NCBI GenBank assembly: GCA_029298735.1
Contig: JANSLP010000019.1
Coordinates: 124,001-188,000, forward strand
Length of the DNA stretch: 64,000 nucleotides
Direction of reading: 5' to 3'
Origin: Ophiostoma sp. CBS 140.51
Lineage: Eukaryota > Ascomycota > Sordariomycetes > Ophiostomatales > Ophiostomataceae
Shown here: piece by piece, positions 55,870-64,000 of the stretch
How the letters are laid out: the number at the start of each line of letters is the position of its first letter
Numbering within the stretch: the stretch's first letter is position 1
The notes under the pieces: model-generated
Seen by the model: only the letters and a program-made list of their open reading frames with translations
Told to the model about the DNA's origin: nothing
Databases searched by the model: none
Program-made: the position numbers and the translations under genes

Positions 55870-56706
55870 ATGCACGCTATCGACATCATCCCTCGAGGCC
55901 CTGTAGCCGCTGAACTCCTGTTTTACCAACCACCAAAAGATGGCTCTGCCCCCTACGACTATGTCGGCAAAGCACCCGATGGCGACGTCCAGCAAAACTT
56001 TTCAGAAGCGCCAAAGACGGTCGAGATTGATGATATTCGTGGTAGGGAGGAAGGCTTCAATATCGACGCTGACGGTTTCCAGGCGATTTCAGACGACATA
56101 CATGGCGACTCTCCCGTCGTTGATTTTCTTGACGAAGAGTCCATCAAGTCTAAATACTACGCAGAAGTCAAAGAGCTGATCCGCCAACAAATTCCTTGTG
56201 TGACCAAAGTCACAATCTTCGACCATACGATCCGCCGTTCTGCCCCAGGTGCCAAACGCGGCCCAGTCACTGCAGTGCATGTCGACCAAACTGCCCGTTC
56301 AGGACCATGGCGAGTTGAATTACACGACCATGATGACGCCCAAGAGTTGTTAAAAGGCCGCGTCAGAATCATCAACGTTTGGCGACCATTGAATGGCCCG
56401 GTGCGTGGCTTCCATCTGGCTATCGCCTCGCGGAAGACAATCGCCATCGACGATCTCGTCCCGGTCGAGCATCGCTACCCAGACCGTATCGGGGAGACTG
56501 CAGCCGTGCGCCACAATCCTAACCAGCAGTTTTACTACTGGAGCGGCATGGCCAACGACGAGCGGCTATTTATCAAGTGCTATGACAGCAATGATGGAGA
56601 GGGACCACAAGGTGTACCACACGCAGCATTTATCGACTCGAGGGCCACTGAAAAGGAGCGGTACCGGGAGAGCATCGAGGTGCGGACAATCGTTTACGGC
56701 GGGTGA
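55870..56706 (+). CDS. CmcJ/AsaB-like oxidoreductase (hydroxylase/desaturase family)
   Basis: A 278-residue protein from the ATG at 55870; the frame is open further upstream to 55801 but without another ATG. Family blocks are the N-terminal ELLFYQPPKDGSAPYDYV, TVEIDDIRGREEGFNIDADG, IFDHTIRRS with AVHVDQTARSG (putative metal His/Asp), RVRIINVWRPLNGPV, and the C-terminal QFYYWSGMANDERLFIKCYD and PHAAFID. The family includes CmcJ (cephamycin 7-methoxylation partner) and fungal AsaB/GA4-desaturase-like enzymes in secondary metabolism, considered Fe(II)/2-oxoglutarate dioxygenase-like. There is no signal peptide. It lies between a TRI12 efflux pump and a broken GST, which recalls a small metabolite cluster but does not prove one. 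Confidence 0.85.
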   Translation: MHAIDIIPRGPVAAELLFYQPPKDGSAPYDYVGKAPDGDVQQNFSEAPKTVEIDDIRGREEGFNIDADGFQAISDDIHGDSPVVDFLDEESIKSKYYAEVKELIRQQIPCVTKVTIFDHTIRRSAPGAKRGPVTAVHVDQTARSGPWRVELHDHDDAQELLKGRVRIINVWRPLNGPVRGFHLAIASRKTIAIDDLVPVEHRYPDRIGETAAVRHNPNQQFYYWSGMANDERLFIKCYDSNDGEGPQGVPHAAFIDSRATEKERYRESIEVRTIVYGG

Positions 56707-57475
56707 GGCAAGGAGATATGTCGAGATGTGGGCATGTTGTTTTGGATAATATCGTGGGTGCTGCCAGGCAATCACAAGCTATATTTTTAAATACAGGATA
56801 CAACGACAGATAGAGACTTATATTCGCTTATTTGGATACAGTTTGTAACAATGCCTTGTAGATTTCTATTTTTAAAACAAAAAAAGTACTGAAAGACGCT
56901 GTTCGGCGAGGGAGTCCTGCAGGAGACTACAGAAAAACTGCACACGACGGTCCCTTTGAACACCACCTAGAAGAAGGGATATAGATTAAAAGTACAGCTA
57001 TCCATTGACGAGCAAAGAGTATGATTACAGGCAGATAATAAAATTATATCATAGTTTATCCCCTGATGTGGTCGTGAGCATCGTGTCCATGCAAAGCGGC
57101 ATGACTCGAAGCAGTGTTGATCGGGCTTAGGCTGATGCTAATTAGTGGTGTGGCGGCAGTTGTTAGGCGCTGTTGGGGCGCTATCCCTCACTGCACTGCA
57201 TCCCGGGAAGCCAGTTTGGGGCACCCCTTGGGGATGAAGAGTAGCCTATTTACTCGAAACAGAGCCTACGAGTCAGGGCCAAGCAATTCGACCAAGCTCC
57301 CCGCACAGCTTCTCTCTTCAACAGGTAACGATGTATTGGATCGTGACATCACGGGACGAGGTCTACTGATCCGTAAAGTCTGTATATATGGTGTGAGGCT
57401 GCTGACTGTTTCTAGTGGTCGTGCCTATTGTCCCTTACAGGAACACCGCTGATTACACCGATAACAACTGTCGCC
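56707..57475. other. Intergenic upstream of the broken GST
   Basis: A 769-bp segment with no protein-like frames. It is AT-rich around 56770-57060. Confidence 0.4.
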
Positions 57476-58407
57476 ATGTCTCCCACACCAACCAACATCG
57501 TTGCCTACCTGGCTCAGGTGCCAGACTGTGTCAAAATTGCCATTTTGCTGGAAGAGCTTGGGTGAGTGCAGTGCCTGAAACTATTGGAAGTGGATTGCTG
57601 CTTTTGTTTAGGGATATGCTGACATAAATCTTTTCATTGCCCCCTAACAGACTGGACTATGAAATGCGTCTGGTCGACGTGACAAAGGCAGAACAGAAGG
57701 AGCCCTGGTACCTTGAGATTAACCCCAACGGCCGTGTCCCCGCCTTGACCGACATTCTTCCTGACGGCAAGGAGCTGAAGCTGTTCGAATCGGGCAGTAT
57801 CATGCAATACCTCGTCGACCGCTACGACAAGAACCACAAGCAAGTCACCTCTCGTGCATCACCCATTGTGCTCCTACTGACCTACCTCCCTAGTGTCTCT
57901 TACTCTGCCGGCACGCTTGAAAACTACCGCACAGCCAGCTGACTTTACTTCCAGACATCGGGCGTTGGCCCCATGATGGGCCAGGCCATGCACTTTACGC
58001 GCTTTGCCCCGACAACCATCGAGTACCCTCTTTACCGGTACCGCACGGAAGTCAACCGCCTCTTCCGCACACTCGACACAGCCCTCACTACGTCGACGTC
58101 AGGCTACCTTGTCGGTGACCGTTGCACGATTGCCGACCTTGCTCTCTGGCCTTGGATCGTGTCGGACTTCTGGGCTGGTGTCAGCGTCGATGCTTACCCC
58201 AACCTCAAGAAGTGGGAGCAGTTGATGATATCGCGCCCAGGCGTAAATAACGGTCGCCACAAGCCTGGACGGCACTTTATGAAGGAGCTCGCTCAAGATC
58301 CGGCGCTACAAAAGACTATCGAAAAGGCAGGCGGGGAATGGATCCGCGGACTGCAGGATGCCAATGCAAAGAAGGGAAACGTTACAATTGGGGCAGGTAG
58401 GCTTTGA
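57476..58407 (+). pseudogene. Glutathione S-transferase gene with one in-frame stop
   Basis: Exons 57476-57561, 57651-57839 and 57894-58407 sum to 789 nt. The N-domain has NIVAYLAQVPDCVKIAILLE, the cis-Pro block INPNGRVPALTDI and FESGSIMQYLVDRYD. The C-domain has FQTSGVGPMMGQAMHFTRFA and LVGDRCTIADLALWPWI. The second intron uses a gcaagt (GC-AG) donor. Codon 108 is TGA (57940-57942), where GSTs of this type have Trp before the LYFQ-type block, so translation would stop at the start of the C-domain. Everything else is intact over 262 codons, so the loss is recent, or it is an assembly error. An alternative is that ctgac...ttccag there is part of an intron, but removing it would delete conserved residues. 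Confidence 0.75.
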
Positions 58408-60144
58408 TTGAAAATTGGGATGAAATGCGATTTAAAGTCTACTTCGAGAAAATGGACATCATACCAAGAATATTACGCAATGATCCAGATACAGCGTACA
58501 TACTAATCAAATATTACTACCAATTCGTCTCGTGATTTACGGATCAGCCCTCGGATATAAAGATGGTATTCAAAACGTGACGCTCATAGCCAAAGCTATT
58601 TATTCATCGCTCTCCATAGCAACTGGGCCCCCGGCATCGTCATGGAAGTTGGTCGGTTGTATGCCATTCGTCCCAAGTTGTGCAAACATCGGTCAGAATT
58701 ATCGTTTAGGCTCGGGCGCTGTAAGAGATGGGAATAGCCGAAGCATGATAGAAGAAAATGTGGGTGACGTGTACTAAACGCAGAAGAAAGGTTGGAAACA
58801 CGAGTTTCAAAGGGCCGTAGATTTAGTCAATGATGTTCACGACACTGGCGACGAACATGAAGTCAACGAATAGAGCCAGAAAGGCCTTAACGGGTTCACC
58901 ACATCCAGGCCTTTGTATCTTGAAGTGATCACACTGATGGTTGCATCCATTCGATATTGCAAAGTCAGATATTTCTGGTCTAGCACCATCTGGAGTGCGG
59001 TTTGCTGAAGTCCTTGTCGAACAGATCAAGATATTCCATATCGTGTGTCTCCAGAGTCGATGCGCCTCCTAATGGTCATAGACCAAGGCGTCGAGGGCCA
59101 GACTCTTGCCATCGACAGAGTGATGCTTGTGGCTCATTCAGGACAGAGTATTTAGCCTGGACTTGCGTCCCACCATCGTTCACATTCGAATAACGGTGCG
59201 AAGGGTCGTGTTTAGGTTGGGGTAGGTCATAGATCTGTCGATGTGTCACTGTCGTCTTGTTGGTCATCGGCGAGTCTTGGTCATTGAGTATGTTTTGTCG
59301 TCGAGGATGTTTGATGGTTGGTAGTGCTGTCCAGCGGACGGGTCAATGGTAGGACGTCTGTGAGAAGATTCTGGGAAGCGCTGGTGGTGTTCGGGGCCTC
59401 CCCCAAGTCACCAACCCAGCGCGCCCACCATCTCTACCAAGCTCCGGGGTGGTCGAAAAACTGCTGATGTTCTGAATGTCGATTTGAGCTTGTTCGTTTG
59501 CTTTTTGAGTGAGATAGGTCGGGCGGTGTGCAGCACTTTTTATGTTTCATCCAGCGACTTCGAGGTACTCTCATCACACAGACACCAAGTCAAGAGAGCG
59601 AAAGATCCCCTTTCACATATCATCTTTGACGTGTACTCTCTCGATGAAATGTCGTGAACAACAACACAGTCCACCACCTCCTCTCCCCGCTTTGCACTGT
59701 GTAGTGAATCACTGATTTCGAGTGGATACCATTGGACCCACATCCCGCGATGTCCACACTCTCCATTGTAAACGAAAATAGGCGCGCAGACTATCGACAA
59801 AAGATACGCGCAAAGAGAATGCACATGGTTGTAGATAATCAACTGCCTTCAATCCTACGTGTGCATAGATCATAGCCTCACTTTCTACGTTGTTGTGACC
59901 TAGGCCTCCAATGCGGTGCCTTGCAGCCTTGCCGCCTTACCGCATCATGCATGATCCTGCACGATCCTTCGCTCGATGCGTGTCAGCGTAGTCAGCCTTC
60001 TTGACATCAGCGGTGAGAGACTTGCATAAAAGGGATTGATTTCTCCGTTTTACTTTGAGCCTCATTTTTGACGTCTGAACAAATCGAGCCACCGCCGGCG
60101 AATCACGACTCTTCGAGTACAGCTCACGATCTACCATCGACGAC
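58408..60144. other. Intergenic, 1.7 kb, with possible gene relics
   Basis: No intact gene is seen. On the minus strand between about 58820 and 59300, short protein-like stretches occur in different frames interrupted by stops (for example METHD-like, YLDLFDKDFSKPH and LQYRMDATISVITSRYKGLD). They may be remnants of a decayed gene that I cannot name. The last few hundred bases are the promoter of the SRPK-like kinase. Confidence 0.35.
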
Positions 60145-61925
60145 ATGTCACGACTTCGGCTCCCAGCACAGATGCGTGCATCGCGTTGTACCACGTCTTC
60201 TATTAAGCGCACATGTTCTGCCTCTACTGCGTCACAGTCATTATATACGCAATGCAGACAACGTGCCGTCAATGTCGGAGCTGAACATGCGCCTTTGTTG
60301 ACACAGCCCCAACAAAGGTCTTTGTGGACTCGGCAAAACAGGGTTCGACACCTCACCGGTCCACAATTGACAATGTTCACGCAGTCTCAGTCAACTTCCA
60401 CTTTTACTGCAACAAGTCATGATCGCGCACTCTACAGCACGACTTCCGAGCCCGCACCAGAGGCAGAGCCCGTCAAGGTCGAAGGCGAAGAAAACAGCAA
60501 GCGCTATGAGCCAGGCGGCTACCATCCAGTGCGAATCGGTGACACGTTTTGTGACGGTAAATACAATATTTTGCGCAAGATGGGTCACAGCCTGCATTCG
60601 ACCGTTTGGCTGGCCGACAACACAAAGTATACCACCCCGTTCCCTGCGTCATAATGTTTAGGTAGCTAACCCCTTCACAGAGCAAACGAACGCGTTGCCA
60701 TCAAGATTCTGACGGCCGACATGTATGACGGAAAGAAGGACACGTTCGAGCTCGCAATTATGAGCCACATTCGTGACAAAGCGGCGCACACCCAAAATGT
60801 AGACAGCGAACGCATCGTCGGCCTGCTCGACAACTTTGTTCATGACGGCCCCAACGGTCGGCACGTCTGCCTCGTCTTTCCGGCCCTGGGACCTGACTTG
60901 ACATTTGTCGCTGCCATCCATGAATACCGCCGTCTGCCAGTAGCCACCGTCAGGAGAATTGCCAAAGACATGATCAAGGCACTTGCGTTTCTGCACGACG
61001 AATGCGGCGTCATTCATACGGGTACGTTAGTGGGGAAGAGACTGCATCCTGTCACAACCTGTATTTTAGGGCATTTTCAGTAGCCACTTAGGGCCCTTTC
61101 GGGACCTGTTTTCTTTCAGGGGCTCAACAAATTACCCAAAAGGGTTAGAACCGTTTTCACTAACACGACGTCACAGATATAAAACCGTCCAACATTCTCA
61201 TCGAGACGGCCGGCATGACGTGCCTCTTTCGCGACTTGACGCCGCACGATCTGCGCCAAGACGTGGCCGAGACCGCTCTGCCTCCGCCCAAGGACTACTA
61301 CATGAACCTAGCGCTGATGCTGTCCTCGCCTGAAGACATTACGGGGCCTTCGTCGTTTCGTCTTGCTGATTTTGGAACAGGTAGGTGGCTCTTTCCCCCC
61401 CTTACCAAAGTACATTACTAATCTTGAACAGCCTCTTGGACGGGCAACCACTTGTCTGAATGGATCCAGCCAGAAAAGCTGCGGTCGCCGGAAGTCATTT
61501 TGGGTGCGCCGTGGGACGTTAAAGTCGACATCTGGAACCTCGGCGCGCTTCTCTTTGAGCTGTCAACTGACAAACTGCTCTTTGACGGCAAGGCCACATT
61601 TCGCTCGCCGTACTCGTCCGAGGCTCACCTAGCTCAGATTCAGATGCTCCTTGGGCCCATCCCAGAGTCATTGTTAAGTCGTGCCTCGCCTGAGGCTCGC
61701 GAGCGCTTCTTGAACGAGGATGGCACGTTAAAGCACACCGTTGACTACGAGTCCCACTCACTCGCTCACGAAGTCGGCACATGTGCCAACTGTGGCAAGG
61801 CTTCTCACGACGAAGATGCAGTCATGTTTGTGGACATGCTAGAGAGGATGCTCAAGTTGGAGCCCAATGAACGGCCCAGTGCACGAGAGCTGCTGGACTG
61901 CGCGTGGGTAAACAGTGAAGATTGA
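60145..61925 (+). CDS. SRPK-like serine/threonine protein kinase
   Basis: Exons 60145-60626, 60681-61021, 61177-61380 and 61432-61925 sum to 1521 nt, 506 residues. The kinase core is introduced by the SRPK signature YEPGGYHPVRIGDTF (121-135). The glycine loop GHSLHS at 147-152 lacks the second Gly. Lys169 in VAIK, catalytic Asp275 in HTDIKPSN and DFG at 339-341 are present, and IWNLGALLFELSTDKLLFDG follows. SRPKs phosphorylate Arg-Ser-rich substrates; many filamentous fungi carry expanded divergent sets. The 100-residue N-terminus is rich in Arg/Ser and poor in acidic residues, like a mitochondrial presequence, but an internal Met at 77 gives an alternative start. The usual large SRPK insert is short here. 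Confidence 0.9.
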
Positions 61926-62069
61926 TGGTACTGAGTTGTGCTTTTATTTTTCTATCTCACTCTCGCTACTCTTTCTTCTCACATCTAACCCATCCCATCC
62001 CAATTTTGTACCATAGCTTAATGCCTTCTGTCAGCAATATGCTTAATTAGCAACATCTGCTTTCGTCCT

Positions 62070-62804
62070 TTAAATCTGCGCAAGTCCACCATCCACGGCC
62101 ACCTCGCTTGCCGTCATGAAGCTGCTGTCGTCCGAGGCTAAAAAGGCCGCCACGGCTCCAATCTCGACGGTCTCGGCCATGCGCCGCAGCGGGTTCTGGT
62201 CGGCAAACACCTTTTGGCCTTCTTCGCCGAGAGCGGCCTTGGCCAGCTCGGTAGCCGTGGGACCGGGCGACAGTACATTCACTCTGACACCCGTACCGAC
62301 CAAGTCCTCCGCCCAGGTGCGGGCAAAGTTGCGCACGGCGGCCTTGCTGGCGGCGTACAAACTAAAGCCCGGTGAGCCGGTGGTGCCAGCACTGGAGCCC
62401 GTCAAGATGATGGAGCCGCCCTTGCCCATGAGAGGCAGGGCCTTCTGAACAGTAAAGAGAGTGCCCTTGATGTTGGTCTCGTAGGCCTCGTCGCAGTGCT
62501 CGACAGTAATCGCGCCCAGCTTGAGCGGTCCGCCCGTGCCGGCGTTGGCCATGACAATGTCGAGGCTGCCGCGCTCTTTTTTGATGGTCTCATAAAGACG
62601 GTCGAGGTCGTCGAGATTCGAGACGGAACCCTGGACAGCACGAGCCTGAGAGCCAAGAGTAGCAAGAGCCTTGTCCAGAGCATCCTGGCGGCGGCTAAAA
62701 ATGTAGACAAAGGCGCCCTCGTCGACAAAGCGTTGGGCCGCAGCGAGGCCAATGCCAGTGGCACCACCCGTGACGACGGCAATCTTTCCAGTGAGGCGGG
62801 ACAT
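62070..62804 (-). CDS. Short-chain dehydrogenase/reductase (SDR)
   Basis: A 244-residue intronless classical SDR. The cofactor motif TGGATGIG is at 12-19, the NAGTG motif in IVMANAGTGG near 87, and the catalytic Ser (137/138 in LTGSSAG), Tyr150 and Lys154 in YAASK are complete. The C-terminal block FLASDDSSFMTASEVAVDGG is typical of 3-oxoacyl reductase-like SDRs. Arg38-Arg39 after beta-2 suggest NADPH preference. The substrate is unknown. The start at 62804 is preferred to an in-frame ATG 35 codons upstream, which would add a His/Leu-rich extension. No signal peptide is seen, so it is probably cytosolic. It converges with the kinase gene (144 bp apart). Confidence 0.93.
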   Translation of the reverse strand: MSRLTGKIAVVTGGATGIGLAAAQRFVDEGAFVYIFSRRQDALDKALATLGSQARAVQGSVSNLDDLDRLYETIKKERGSLDIVMANAGTGGPLKLGAITVEHCDEAYETNIKGTLFTVQKALPLMGKGGSIILTGSSAGTTGSPGFSLYAASKAAVRNFARTWAEDLVGTGVRVNVLSPGPTATELAKAALGEEGQKVFADQNPLRRMAETVEIGAVAAFLASDDSSFMTASEVAVDGGLAQI

Positions 62805-63729
62805 GATGACAATGTTGGACAATAAATGAAGGAGTTTTGAACGATGTTTGGTTCTGTGTAAGTGTAGAAGATGCTGTTGATGATGATCTGGTTGAGAGTT
62901 TACCTTCAAAGAAGCACTTCCATCAATGTCTTAAGTACTTGTCTGTCTCGGACGATTCGTCCTTTCGTCCTTTGGCCACGCACAGTGCTTCTCGTTTCCA
63001 CCGCCGTGCTCTTCATGGAAGAGAGACATCCTACCACTGAGAGATCTTGATATCCTGTCGGCTGTGATGACCTAATGCGTTCTCGATATGTCGTACGTCC
63101 GCCAATGTACTGTCTCGGGGCTAATTTTATTAGAAGACTCATTAAAAATCGCCAGCAAAACAACCACCAACACTACAAAACATGCAAACGAAGCACAAAG
63201 CAAACACAGTTCCACCCATTCTCCATTTTGAACGGGTATAAGTGCGGACGAGTGCGGACGACCCGGCAGTCTGGGCGGTTGTGAGACGGGTGTTTTGGGT
63301 GTTGGCTTGTCGCTTGTCCGGCGTTTGTTTGGTCCTCCGCCGATCTAGCGGCGGAGCGATCCGCCACGCAACAATAGCCGCACATCCTTACGACGCCCAC
63401 AATGCGCCACCCACTTCAACTACCGTCTGTTATTGTCACTTTTTATGGCAATTAAAGTTATTGTTTGCCTTGTCATCTCCACTGACCAATGAAAGGACTA
63501 TTCCTGGCAGTTCACAGGCAGTCTACGTTTTGTCCGCGAAACGGCCGAGCGTACGGCAAAATATCTACACGGCAATTGTCTGTTTATTGCACACAAGAAT
63601 GACGTCGATATTTAATAATAATCATTCATCTGTCTTATCTCCTCAGTCTAGCTGATCTACTACTATCTAAAAAATAAAATGGAAATATCTCCACAAACTC
63701 TCTCCATATCTTGTTTCCGTCGAGGCTAT
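62805..63729. other. Intergenic, 925 bp
   Basis: The left part is the promoter of the minus-strand SDR gene and the right part the terminator of the minus-strand FMN reductase gene. No coding signal is seen. 63240-63262 contains a short direct repeat (gtgcggacga twice). Confidence 0.45.
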
Positions 63730-64000
63730 TTATGCCGCCGCCTTCACCTCTGGCTTTGTCAACAGCTCGACCAGCTCCCGCCATGCCTTTGCAATGTCTT
63801 CTTGCCGATCCTCCCATGTTGTCGACGCGCCGGCCGGTGGCAGACCCAGTTCCTGGCCCTTGGAGACGGCGTTGAACACGTCCTTGGTCGGGTACGTCAG
63901 ATTGACCGTCTCCTTGAGGGCGGGCATCTTGAGGCCGCCGCCCAGGACTAGCTGCAAAGCAGCAGCGGCGTGCACACCGCCGTGGCCACCATAGGTCACC
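63730..64000 (-). CDS. NADPH-dependent FMN reductase-like protein, 5' part outside window
   Basis: The minus-strand frame is open from the right edge to the stop at 63730 and covers the C-terminal 90 residues. It starts VTYGGHGGVHAAAALQLVLG, the segment following the last flavodoxin-fold strand in NADPH-dependent FMN reductases, where the Gly-rich YGG loop contacts the flavin. The tail (TTWEDRQEDIAKAWRELVEL) is a C-terminal helix. The family reduces FMN or quinones in the cytosol. Start, introns and substrate site are beyond the window. Confidence 0.75.
   Translation of the reverse strand, partial: VTYGGHGGVHAAAALQLVLGGGLKMPALKETVNLTYPTKDVFNAVSKGQELGLPPAGASTTWEDRQEDIAKAWRELVELLTKPEVKAAA

Noticed and set aside
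58820..59300. Protein-like fragments on the minus strand upstream of the kinase
   Set aside because: Fragments switch frame and carry stops and could not be tied to one family, so no pseudogene call was made.

Overview
The window looks like part of a filamentous ascomycete nuclear genome, probably Sordariomycetes. The evidence is short GT-AG introns (about 45-80 nt, plus two probable GC-AG introns), four Zn2Cys6 regulators, two fungal-type MFS transporters, S28 and GH76 secretory enzymes, and an NLR of the fungal NB-ARC/TPR type. No host order is claimed.

Layout. 1-1335: 3'-cut Zn2Cys6 regulator (minus). 2320-3419: decayed calcineurin-like phosphoesterase. 3776-13920: compact set of amidohydrolase, Zn2Cys6 regulator, cupin, fumarylacetoacetase and MFS transporter, resembling a catabolic cluster. 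14204-16054: truncated hydantoinase-type pseudogene abutting a 5'-truncated hypothetical gene. 16852-20822: S28 serine peptidase and GH76 mannosidase, facing each other tail to tail. 20823-25884: 5 kb with no gene, the half next to GH76 being pyrimidine-rich on the GH76 sense strand. 25885-33956: Zn2Cys6 regulator, zinc alcohol dehydrogenase, GFA-family protein, secreted hypothetical protein, cytosolic hypothetical protein. 34271-36405: small secreted Cys protein followed by a GH55-like pseudogene. 36636-45565: NLR, then a divergent DUF7580-like/subtilisin protease, then a convergent gasdermin-like gene. 45928-46432: MITE-like element. 47433-58407: Zn2Cys6 regulator, GST, TRI12-type MFS transporter, CmcJ/AsaB-like oxidoreductase, and a GST broken by one stop. 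60145-64000: SRPK-like kinase, SDR, and the 3' end of an FMN reductase.

Most interesting region. At 36.6-45.6 kb an NB-ARC/TPR NLR with seven nearly identical 42-residue repeats shares a 479-bp divergent promoter with a DUF7580-like/S8 protease that keeps a complete Asp-His-Ser triad. Only 273 bp beyond the protease, tail to tail, is a 305-residue protein resembling fungal gasdermin-like pore formers, with a very acidic C-terminal tail. Gasdermin plus subtilisin pairs (Podospora HET-Q1/HET-Q2) are known regulated-cell-death systems. An NLR beside such a pair suggests a sensor-protease-executioner module. The gasdermin assignment rests on sequence resemblance and context, not on a search.

All gene models were built by hand from reading frames, splice consensus and family resemblance. 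Exon sums are divisible by three for every intact model given with full coordinates.
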